DNA of 64,000 nt. It comes from Melastoma dodecandrum (Eukaryota; Streptophyta; Magnoliopsida; Myrtales; Melastomataceae). The position numbers were made by a program, and so were the translations under genes. Positions 1 through 10,000 of this stretch are shown piece after piece. Location: the NCBI GenBank assembly GCA_029817715.1, contig JARUPY010000473.1, positions 3,410,001 to 3,474,000 on the forward strand. The letters run 5' to 3'. Positions within the stretch are counted from its first letter, which is position 1; each line of letters opens with the position of its first letter. Under the pieces are notes generated by a model. The model saw only the letters and a program-made list of their open reading frames with translations. It searched no databases and was not told where the DNA came from.

Positions 1-154
1 TCTATGCATAAATAATAAACACAGCCTCTCAACATGCGTGCAAAGTGAAGAAGCTTGCGAAGAGAAGCTCTAACCGACAAAAAAAAAGTTGGATCATAAT
101 AAATGCTCCTCTAGGTCCGTGGGAACTACTGCGGAGCCAACTGACCCAAAGTTA

Positions 155-690
155 AAATGATAACCCGCCTCCCAACACTTAGCAAAAAGAGAGGGGCGTC
201 CCAAAAACCCGCCCCTTTAAAAAATGCAAAACCCACCCATCTAGCCGAGTTGTTTAAAGTATTGCGAAACTTGCGGACGTCTTGGGATCAAATCCTAATG
301 GAAATAAATTTTTTTTATTTTTTAGTTAAAAATATATTGAGAATTGATGATAGCAAGAGTTGAACTCTTGACCTCTCCCTTATAACAAAAGTCTCTACCA
401 ACTAAGATAGCATGTTTTCAAAACCCGTCCTTTGTTCATTTAGTTAAAGGGGCGGGTTTTGAAAACCCGTCCATTGTTAAAGGGGCGGGTTTTGAAAACG
501 CCCCCCCCCGTTATACGCCCCTCCTTCACCCGACGAATGAATATTTTTGCTAAGTGTTGAGGGGGCGGGTTTTTATTTTAAGGGGCGTGTTTTCATGGCG
601 CGCTCATTCGACGATAAAACCGTATTTTACAAAACTTGAACCGTATTTTTTAAAAAATTAACTGTATTTTCGTACAAAACTCTATAATTT
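155..690. repeat. Fold-back element, copy A of a dispersed hairpin family
   Basis: An inverted pair of about 30 bp (around 158-187 and 546-583, sharing ACACTTAGCAAAAA and its complement) encloses several short palindromes of the type GGGCGGGTTTTGAAAACCCG. The stretch 349-411 read on the minus strand looks tRNA-like: an A-box-like TTAGTTGGTAGAGA and a T-arm with a perfect 5-bp stem (CAAGA/TCTTG), but no pairing acceptor stem. The last part (605-682) is a conserved module that recurs at 42,848-42,929 and 53,884-53,972. No coding capacity. Probably a non-autonomous element; its superfamily is unknown to me. Confidence 0.55.
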
Positions 691-2627
691 CCTTTATACG
701 AGCACCCACAAAAAGAACACGACACAAGGCAGCATGCCTTGATATCACACGAAATCAACCCAAAGAACAACTAGAGATTCATTACGTGGATATCTCCAGG
801 CAGTTATGATAATAAAAGCTTCATATGAACATAACGATCAGACAACCCTATCTGGAATATCTGGCGATGGATAACATTTCCTCGTCAAAAAGCACATGAA
901 CCCTGTCAAAAAATACTCGTTGATAACGGTGAATTCACAAGTCCCCTTCCTTAACGTAACTCTACAAGTTTGATACGAAAAAAAGTCCGTCAGCGACGCT
1001 ATAATAGGAATCATAGAACGTGTGATGTCCTATCTACTACAGACCTCCTTCAATGGCCCCGATGGACACCATGCACCCAACCAGAAGAATATATGAGTAC
1101 CAACCCCCGTATACCATGAGATAAGTTCTCGAACCAAATCCCTCAATGTGAGCAAACATTACCATATCCACATACAACTATTTGGTTGCTTCACATGCTA
1201 GAAAGATTCTCCACTCAGAAGATAGGTCCTCACCCAACGTGCCCACACAACCTCCTCCAAATCCGAAAGAAGATGTCAATTATGTTTCAGAAGCGCTGCG
1301 GTTCCACTCGATCACCCAATTCAGCCCCTATCATCCGTGCTCCTTCAACTTACACGCTTTCTCCCATGCCACCTTAGCCTTGTGGAGTTCCAAAGATGGA
1401 CCCGACCACAAGAAATTAGATATCATCTGCCTAGAGCATACTGCCTTCGGCAGTGGAAATGCCATAGACAGTACGTCTGAGTCGCAAAAAGCACCTATCT
1501 CACTTAGTACAACCTCCCCGCGTAAGACAAATGCCTGATCCGATTGGCTATAGCATCCACCAGTGCCCGCCACAGTCTTATGACATGATGAGTGAGACAC
1601 CCAAATACCGCAGATGATATTGTGAGTGTTGAGAACCTCGTATTGTTACTAAATATAATGAGGAATAATAAATACTAAGAATATTAATACTGTTCTAAAA
1701 AAAATGTAACTTAGAGTTCCTCGAATTGCCATAAATTAATAACACAACAAAATTTTGGATTAATCCCTTAAACACTTTTTTAAACGTCAGCATTGATCAG
1801 ATTTAAATTTTTTCTTTGTTTTGGTGACGTGCACTGATCCTAGAGAAGTACGTACACAACGCCGGGTTTGGGTGTGAAATTCATTCCCGAGGAAAACGAG
1901 AGAAAACTCTCGTGTCCTTCCATAAAATTTCACCATTTTTTATTTATTTTCATTTTGTTTGGGTCTTCGCAACTATTTTTTCCAACTTTTTCGCCATATT
2001 TTCTTTCCCTAAGAAAAATATCCAAACATGCCATAAATGATAATTATCCGGAACATTCCTCCCATCATATTACTACGACCGTTGCTAGGGTCTCCTTGTT
2101 TTCGCGAAAAACTCGTCATCCTTTTGAATTTCAAACACAATTACTCTCGTAATTTTTCGCCGAAATTTTCATTATCTATCCTTCCGAACATTCCCGAACC
2201 CCCCGTGTAATCGAACGGGGCTTAGTGAAGAGGCGAGAGCAGAGGAGGTGAGCCTTAGGAAAAGCGTCATTTAGGCCTTGTTGAACTGAGGCTAGGGCCA
2301 TATTTGGTTGATTAGGGCCCAAGGGCCCAAGTTTTGTTTTCCATTTTTCTTTATTTTTCTCCCCTTTCTTTGGGCACCCAATGAGATTAAAAATAAATAA
2401 ATTATTTGGGGGGTTTTAATTGTTAACTACTAGAGGTAGAGTTATCACATATTCTCTAGAATGAAATGAAATATAAGAATGACACGAGAATCATCCACAC
2501 TTGGGGGTCGGGTGGGAATTTGAATGGTATTGGGCCTGGGCCTTGTCCGAACATCTAGGTTTGAAAGGTGAGTCCATTATCAAAATCGTTTGGATTGGAC
2601 TCGTGTTTGGGTCCTGAAGGAAGGAAA

Positions 2628-2663
<36 letters not shown>

Positions 2664-3230
2664 CATGATAAAAGAACGATATAAACGAGTCATTTAATTC
2701 AATGCTCGAAGAATAAAGAACATGAACATGATTCTACTCTAGCGGAGGAAGTCGTTGGGTTAACGAGCTTGACCCAACAAAAAATTTGGAAATGTAATGG
2801 AAGTCGTTAATGTATTAAAGGATCATCCAATACAATTTTTGGAGAATTATTTGAAGAACAAACAGGCTTCAGCAGTTTGATTGGAGCAAATCTTCATGGA
2901 GGAGTGGTGGAAGAACAGTCGACTTAAGTGGAACTTCCACGAATAGGTAACCTAAATTTGTGATGTTTGTACACACGCCCTCTAGCTTAGCACGAACGAC
3001 TCGAGGATCCGTGCCCTTTCTCCATGTTGTCTTTCGGTCGGCGCCAAAACTCGAACATTCAGGCATTGCGAAGGAAACACGAGTCGATCGTCTCCATGCT
3101 CCTTAGGAGGCGAAGGGCAATAGGCGAAGCATGATCCACAGAAGGGATTTTCGGGAGGATCGGGAGCGGCTTGTGTCACCTTCCCTCGTTCATGATGGCT
3201 CCGTAAAAATGACTGTTGTTGCTTAACCTA
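691..3230. other. Gene-free stretch
   Basis: I see no credible gene here. Open frames are short, start mostly at non-ATG codons and show no family motif. The only clear structure is an (AT)n microsatellite near 2,629-2,660. Confidence 0.5.
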
Positions 3231-3239
3231 AATAAGCTA

Positions 3240-4340
3240 TTTATGGAGTCGCCACCAACTTATTTTTTAAATTATTTAAGTCGGGAAAACAGTTCGGTTT
3301 GGGGATCCCTATTTACTAGCTCTTACATCTAAACACGCGAAGTGATGGTATTTGCTCCAAAAGTTTGTTTTTGGTTAACGGGCGTTGGACTCGATTCTGG
3401 CATGACTCCGAACTCATTTCACTGTTTTACGGGCATTGGACTCGAACTCATGTTTGTTGATTTACACCAACATACGGTAATAAACCTAAGTTGCCTAATG
3501 ACATGCGTATAATCACAAGCAATTATTGAGATAAAAGGGAACGGGGAAGGATGATGACTTCTAGCCTATGCACTTGGGCCCGCATCCCGTTACAGGTGGA
3601 TATGTAATTTGGTTAGGGGAGACGCCCTCAAATGTCGGCCGGGACCGCTTTACTTCAGATCGACAATTTTTAGGTCGCGATAGATCCAACAAACGCGGTT
3701 TGTTACACTCGCCTTCGAGCCTTCATTCTTTTAAAATCGTCTTGTCGAATTCCCGTGAAGCTCGGTTGATTTTTATGCAAATTAAACCAGAAAGCGATGG
3801 AGAAAATGGTGGACAGAAAATTCTAATTATGACATGTCAAATAAATAGAATTGACCGAGTGAGTAAAAATGATACTAACGGGGTGTTGTGTGGCATGTTG
3901 ATGTCGATCATCCATGACGTCGGAAGATAACGGGGCGTTGTGTGACTCGTTGATGTCGGTCATTCATTATGTCAGAAGATAACGGGGCGTTGTGTGGCCC
4001 GTTGATGTCGGTCCTCCGTTATGTCAGAAGATAACGGGGCGTTATGTGGCCCATTGATGTCGACCCTCTGCGATGTCGGAAGATAACATTACTTGATTGT
4101 CGAATCCTCGGTTGTTTACATGTAAAACAAAGGATACAATATGGTAGGGACATGAGTAATATTAATAAGAACAACACAACTTGTCTCACCGCTTTGAAGT
4201 ACTTGAGCCGATTTTCGATGCTTTGGGAAAATCCATATTTCTCGTCTGTATTTCGGGTCGATGAAGTGTGTACTCACAAGCATTCAACCCTCGAGAAGGT
4301 TTTCGGATCAAGTAATCATGCGCGATAAAATGTAACATGC
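3240..4340 (-). repeat. Possible LTR-retrotransposon remnant with 52-bp tandem repeats
   Basis: Near 3,246-3,258 the minus strand reads GGTGGCGACTCC, resembling the tRNA-Arg primer-binding site of plant Tat/Ogre elements; the sequence to its right would then be an LTR. Inside it, 3,877-4,086 holds four copies of a 52-bp unit starting at 3,877, 3,929, 3,981 and 4,033, each opening AACGGGG. Tandem arrays are common in such LTRs. No second LTR or domain is visible, so the assignment is tentative; the tandem repeat itself is certain. Confidence 0.4.
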
Positions 4341-4984
4341 ATGAGTAATTGAACGTTTAATCTCACTGTAAAGTAACTTGAAAGAATTAGACATGTCAAA
4401 AGTCACGTGGACAATGAGAATGTAAATAATAATAATAATAATAATAACAAATATATGTTCGTAACATCAACTTTAAGCTAACTTTCTGTTTTACCATTAA
4501 TTTAGTTTGTTATATAATTTTATCACAAACATTTATTTTTATTTTATTTTTAGCCAATCTTAAATTTATTCTAGTGAAAGTAAAAAAAAGCATTAATATA
4601 GTTTGACTTGTGTTCTATAATAGTGAATTTTCAACCTCTCATTCATTCGCTTCATAATCCATTTTACTCGTCCAATAAAAAAATATCATCCGACCTTCAT
4701 CGATTTTACGTATTTTTTTACAGCATCAGCAGCTATCGTCCACCTTCGGCTTCTAATTCACTTGATTTGTCCCTAACATATGAAAAGTTTCAATACTATT
4801 AACTATTTTTTGTAATTTTTTTTAGTAAATAAATGAAAATTGTATATTAAAGTCTGTTTGGTTTAAACGTATTAAAATTTGATATTGATCAAAATCAAAA
4901 TAAAAATAAAAATCAATAAAAAAGATCATGTAACAAATTAAGTTAATTAAGAAAGGAAAATTTAACCCAAAATTAAAGTTATAA

Positions 4985-5015
<31 letters not shown>

Positions 5016-5089
5016 TAAAACAACCCACGTTGAATCGTGCCAATGTTGAGGGGGAAAGAAACAATTTTTACCTCTGCGGATTGGAGATG
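4341..5089. other. AT-rich gene-free stretch
   Basis: AT-rich sequence with two (AAT)n microsatellites (about 4,424-4,446 and 4,987-5,012). No gene recognised. Confidence 0.5.
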
Positions 5090-6026
5090 GTGGGGAAGCC
5101 AGTAATTGGTAGATGAACGACAGGGCTTGTACATCCGGAGGGGAGACGATTTCCGACAGGATTTGCCGCCGTATGGGGAAGGGGAAGTCGACGTCGCAAA
5201 TTTGAGTTGGTGTCAGGGAAGCTTGTCGCGGCTGCCGTTGTTCTCGGTCAGGCCTGCTAGAAAGGTGGTCTGTCTTCCTCGGTTTTCAAGGACGGTTCAT
5301 GGGAGAAAGGGGGAAGGTGGTCTTCGTTGCTCTAGATTCGGTCAAGGTGAGGTAGACGAGAGTTCACCCCAAGCTCGGGGTACGGTGGCTAGTTCTTGGG
5401 GGAGGTTCGCGGGGGACGCCAGTTGGAGGAGGTCGCGCCGTGGCCGTTGAAGCTAAAGGAAGAAGGCGGTGTGGACGACTGGGGTTTTTGCTGCCAGACG
5501 GAGATGTCCGGGGTGGTGCAGATCTAGGCTCGAAAGAAGGCGCCCGGGGTGAACGCGAAGCTGGGGTGGTCGAAGCCATCGAGCGGAGGCTGGGAAGGAC
5601 AAGATGGTGACCGCCTGGGACGTCAGGCGCGGGTCGCCCAGTTCTGGGGAGGAGTCGTCGGACTTTGGCAGGTGGGGAACCAGATCTGGTGACGGGTCGC
5701 TGAAATCGGCAAGAGGGGGACAACCTTAGGGACGTTAGGCTTAGAAATTTCGATGACGCTGACAACTTGCTGTCGTCATCGAGCTGCTTGTTGCCGGGTG
5801 AGAAGAAGCCACCTTGGGGCATTGAGGAAATCTGGTTATGGCCGGAGGTGGTTGCTGTTCCAAGCTGCCAGCCGGGGGCACGACGGGCCGCTGTCAGGAA
5901 TTGTTGTTGGCGCTGACGCGTGGATTTGATGAAAACCGAAATTGTTGCTGCTCTTCTGTTCCTCCTGCACGAGTTAGGCAGAGAGTTAGAGCAAAAGGAG
6001 GCCTCGCACGTCGCTCATGTGCGACC
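5090..6026. other. GC-rich sequence of unknown nature, split by the Tat insertion
   Basis: This GC-rich block has open frames on both strands (for example minus 5,364-5,822, rich in Pro, Ser and Arg), but none shows a motif I recognise. It continues after the 12.85-kb element at 18,881, so the original locus was 5,090-6,026 joined to 18,886 onward. The right part also has an open frame (18,795-19,265) without recognised homology. It could be a first exon or promoter of an unrecognised gene, or older repeat sequence. Confidence 0.3.
6022..6026. repeat. Target-site duplication, left copy (CGACC)
   Basis: CGACC immediately before the 5' LTR is repeated at 18,881-18,885 immediately after the 3' LTR, the 5-bp duplication expected of a Ty3/gypsy insertion. 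Confidence 0.9.
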
Positions 6027-6139
6027 TGTTGACATGGCAATTAATTCTGGGCCTGGGTTTAGAACAGAAACCCAGTAATCCCTCAAGTCATACTCCGAGT
6101 CGGCCCAAGATACAGTCGTCTAGGCCGATTCATGACAAA

Positions 6140-6205
6140 GTCGACTAGGTCGACTCATGACGAAGTCGACTAGGTCGACTTATGAACGGGGTCGACTAGG
6201 TCGAC
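6140..6205. promoter_or_regulatory. GTCGAC dyad array in LTR U3
   Basis: Six GTCGAC hexamers start at 6,140, 6,149, 6,165, 6,174, 6,191 and 6,200, forming three tandem 15-nt near-palindromes (GTCGACTAGGTCGAC) about 25 bp apart, roughly 300 bp upstream of the TATA box. Single copies follow at 6,280, 6,300 and 6,333. The 3' LTR carries the same array from 18,036. It looks like a protein-binding array; the binding factor is unknown. Confidence 0.5.
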
Positions 6206-6503
6206 TCACAATGAAGGAGTGTGGTGATCAAAGTCAACCAAGATGACTCAACAGTAGCTAGGCCTACTAGTAGGGCCAAGTCGACGGAATTCTGGATAAG
6301 TCGACCAAGTCGGTCGTAGTCTGTACAGTCAAGTCGACAGGGTTGGAATAAATTTATCACATTTGTTAAGGATCGTAACTGATCCTATTATCCAGGAACG
6401 TGATCCCAAAGATCAAGGAGGTTGTTCAAACACTCCCACGATGTTAGGGATCACGATCTGCAATACGATCTATCTGTTACGTGTTAAACACGTACAAATC
6501 CTC

Positions 6504-6510
6504 TATAAAT
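6504..6510 (+). promoter_or_regulatory. LTR TATA box
   Basis: TATAAAT in the LTR, followed about 30 bp later by the probable start of the R region. The same motif is at 18,400-18,406 in the 3' LTR. Confidence 0.7.
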
Positions 6511-6991
6511 AGCAAAGGAGTATTTCAAGACAAAGGGTACGACCACACACAGCCAAAACACTGAAGTTTGTTCGTCAACTTTAGGAAATTAGATACCTCG
6601 ACCCGGTTTGTAGGTCAACCTCCCTCCGCCAGCAGAGTGAGCTCGTAGGGCCTTTGCCGTCAACCCCCTCCAGCGACACCACCGACGGAGTGAGCTCGTA
6701 GGGCCTTCGTCACAGCCTCCCGCCAGCGACCACCACCGACGGAGCGAGCTTCTAAGGCCTTTGTCACAAGTTCTTCACCGTCACGGATTTCCACATCGTC
6801 ATCAATACTTGCGCTCTTTTTTCCATTTTTTAATGGCTGTAAGCCCTGTTTCCTTTATTCATTAAGATTGTAAGACTTGCATTTGATTTCAATAAAATTG
6901 TGCATCTTCTTACTGGCGACCACAATATAACTACCGTGAGTCCATTGCCAAATATTTCCAACGTGATCCGTTTCGTGCGTGAACATGTTTT

Positions 6992-7009
6992 TGGCGACCA
7001 CAGTGGGAG
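6992..7009 (+). other. Primer-binding site
   Basis: TGGCGACCACAGTGGGAG a few bases after the LTR end resembles the tRNA-Arg-type PBS used by Ogre/Tat elements. The gag start codon follows directly at 7,013. Confidence 0.7.
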
Positions 7010-7012
7010 GAC

Positions 7013-10000
7013 ATGCCGAGAAATACTCGAAGTACTACTCAGAATCCCTTAGATGGGGAAAACCAGGAGCTTCCTCCGGGAATGAACTTGGAAGCGCCAG
7101 CCCTAGGAGGCCAGGCAGCTACGAACCAGTCCGCTTTTGATTCACATGCCCAAGCGCCAGCCCTAGGAGGCCAAGCAGCTACGAACCAGTCCGCTTTTGA
7201 TTCACATGCCCCGTCTGAATTTATTTCGAGACTGGAGTTCCACAAGGAATTGGGGAGTGTGCGTCAGGATTTGACCGATATGAAGGGCATCCTAATGGAT
7301 GTCCAAACTCTAATAGGGCGTCTTTCTGGCACGAGAGACGAGGAAAGAGTAAGACCTCGTATGAGAGAGGCCCCATTTAGGGAGTCTACGTTCATGGCAG
7401 ACGCTCGTCGGACTACTCAAGGGTCACGTAACGTGACTTTTGAGCGATCCGACATAAGGACAAATACTCTATTCGAACCTGGGAATTTGGTTCCCCCTAG
7501 TCGACCCTCTTCTTCACGTAATCAACCAACGAATACGTATTGGAATGAGGCAGAGGACTTTCAAGAGGAAACGGATCTAGGGGAGAATTTTATTCCATCT
7601 CATCGCCCTGGAAAAGAACCTGTAATCGACGCAACTGGAGACCCCTATGGGCTTGGATCCCGAGGTGGAAACTTTCGGGAAGAGCCTTCTTCCTACACGA
7701 GGAATCCAGCGAGTCAGACAGTGGGGGAAAGATCTCCGTACAGCCCGATAAGGTCGACTCGACCTACAGCGCAGGCCCCAGTAGGCGGTGTACCCCCAGA
7801 CCTGAGGGAGGCCATAACTCAGGTTATAGAGCAAGTCGTCCCCGGAATAGCTCGGCGAGACGACGCCTGTTTATACAGGTCTCCCTATCCTACGTATGTC
7901 GACAGGGATTTCCCTTTACCTCGAGGTTATAAGGTGCCCGACTTTACACGTTTTTCGGGTGAAGATGAAATGACCCCACTCGAGCATGTCGCTCGCTTCA
8001 CTCACCAACTTGGTGAGGCGGCTGGGAACGACTTTTGGAAACTGAAGCTCTTCCCTAACTCGTTAACAGGGGATGCCTTTACGTGGTATGCGAGTTTGCC
8101 GCCAGGGTCAATAGCCTCATGGACTCAGATGCAATCTATGTTCGTTAAGACCTTTGCTCGACTGGACGCCCCCATGTCGATGTTTGAGGTAATGCGCCTT
8201 AAGCAGGCTAACGGAGAACACCCAGGGCAGTTTCTAATGAAACTCAGGAAGGCCCTACTACGGTGTAGCCCCCCCATACCGGAAAAGGATCAATTACTTC
8301 TCGCATTAAATGCGTTGACTATTCCGTTCCGGAAAAAGCTGCAGGGCGAGCGCTTTGCTGACCTGTATGACTTAGCAAGGAGGGCCGCAGAGTATTATCA
8401 GCTTCTTACAGAGGAAGCCCAGCTGACTCGAGCCTACCAAGTCGACACTTATGAAGTCGACGTGGCGGAATTTGTCAAGGGGGAGTCGACTATATGCGAC
8501 CCCCTGGCTAAGAAAAATTCCAAAGCTAAGGCATCCCAAAAGAATGCCGAAGAAAGAAAATATTCTTTCGACACAGATAAAGTCGACGCTATATTCGACT
8601 GGCTTCATCAAAGGAAAAGGATTAGGCTTAAGCCCGGCCATCGAGTTCCCCAGACAGAGAGGGAAAAGAATAGGAATTACTGCAAGTGGCATGGGTCTTT
8701 CACCCATGCTACCAAGGACTGTTTGTCCTTTAGAAATATCATACAGGATTTAATAGAGTCTAAAGAGCTCCGTTTTCCTGAAGTTGACGAAGTCGCCGTG
8801 GTGGATAATAATCCATTCGGGGATGAAGTCGCTATTCATACGTTTGACATATTTGACGCTGAGGTTAATCTCTTAGAAGTTATTAACGACTCTGTTGTAC
8901 CCTCGCAGGACGTACAAGCAACCGGCGAGACTTTGGTGGCCAATGCCCTCATGAAGCGACTAGCTGAGCGTGGGGTCTTCATTCTGCCCAAAGGAAGGGA
9001 GAAGTGGCTATGCCACTGGCACTTGAACGACACTCACACTACGGATCGGTGCCACACGTTCAAGAAGTATCTACTGGACAGCAAAACGGAGGAGTGGTAC
9101 GACTTGACCCCGTTCGAAGAAGCAGCAATGTCACTCAATACTCCCCAAGGATCTTCTCACGCCTTCAAAAGCCCTCCTAGCGCAGATCGCCGATTAGCCT
9201 CGCGAGGTGGAAGAGGAGGCCCCCAGGGTCACAAGGGCAATGGAGAGGCAGTCGCCCGGGGAACAGAACGCCCGGCACGGCGACTGGAGTTCATAGACTC
9301 GTCTGGTCAAAGGGTCATCAAACAGGGGTACACTAGAACTACCCCTGTCAAGGAGATCAAGCCGGTAGCGGAACACAAGGGAGAGGACCAACCTCAGCAG
9401 GCCATGAATCGCAGACCCCGTTATGCGTCGCAGACAGTCGATCCTCAGGAACTACGGAGGGGGCCACCCATCGCCCAATTCCTAGACGAAAAGCTGCTGT
9501 GCCAAAAGTGCAAGCTGATCGCTCACAACCGCATACTCATTACCCAGCTCTGCACAGCATGCTGCGTTAGCTACTTCTTGCGGCTCGTCGACTTATCCGC
9601 AAAAGGGGAGATGCTGGTGAAGGCAGCTCGTCCTGAGGGCTCAGGTAACTCGAACCTTAACAAGCCCTCGAATAGGCCAGCAGATAACCCTGTGCAGGTA
9701 GGATATGACCCAGCCGACGGAAGGTTTGTGGAGGTGAGTCGACTTCCCTTTGGTTCTAAGAAACCAAGATTTGTCAAAGCGCTTAACCCTTCGTCTCAAT
9801 GGCAGAAGGCGGAAAGAAAGATTACGCTTCCCGTGAGGGCTCAAAAGAGAAAAGAAAGGCGTCTAAGTCACGCCCAGAAAAAGCCAAGAATGACCCCTGT
9901 GATGCCATCCTTTGGCGGGAACCACGCCACAGGGAAACAAGTCACAGAGCCCGAGCGGGTCGAGTCTACTGATTACTCGGAAGACCCAGGCTCGAGTTTC

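Larger units (their letters stand above)
6027..6985 (+). repeat. 5' LTR (959 bp)
   Basis: Contains an array of paired GTCGAC motifs (6,140-6,205, plus three more to 6,338), a TATA box (6,504-6,510, TATAAAT), three imperfect 53-bp repeats around GTGAGCTCGTAGGGCCTT (about 6,630-6,790) and an AATAAA signal (6,891-6,896). TGGCGACCACA, the core of the primer-binding site, also occurs inside the LTR at 6,913-6,923. Confidence 0.95.

Noticed and set aside
349..411. Functional tRNA gene on the minus strand
   Set aside because: The T-arm is good, but the two ends are direct rather than inverted repeats, so no acceptor stem forms.
51..1600. CRISPR array, prophage or operon signals
   Set aside because: Spliced eukaryotic genes throughout; repeats here are palindromic element parts, not spaced arrays.
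5364..5822. 152-codon minus-strand Pro/Ser/Arg-rich frame
   Set aside because: Composition is what GC-rich non-coding DNA gives; no motif or splice context supports a gene.
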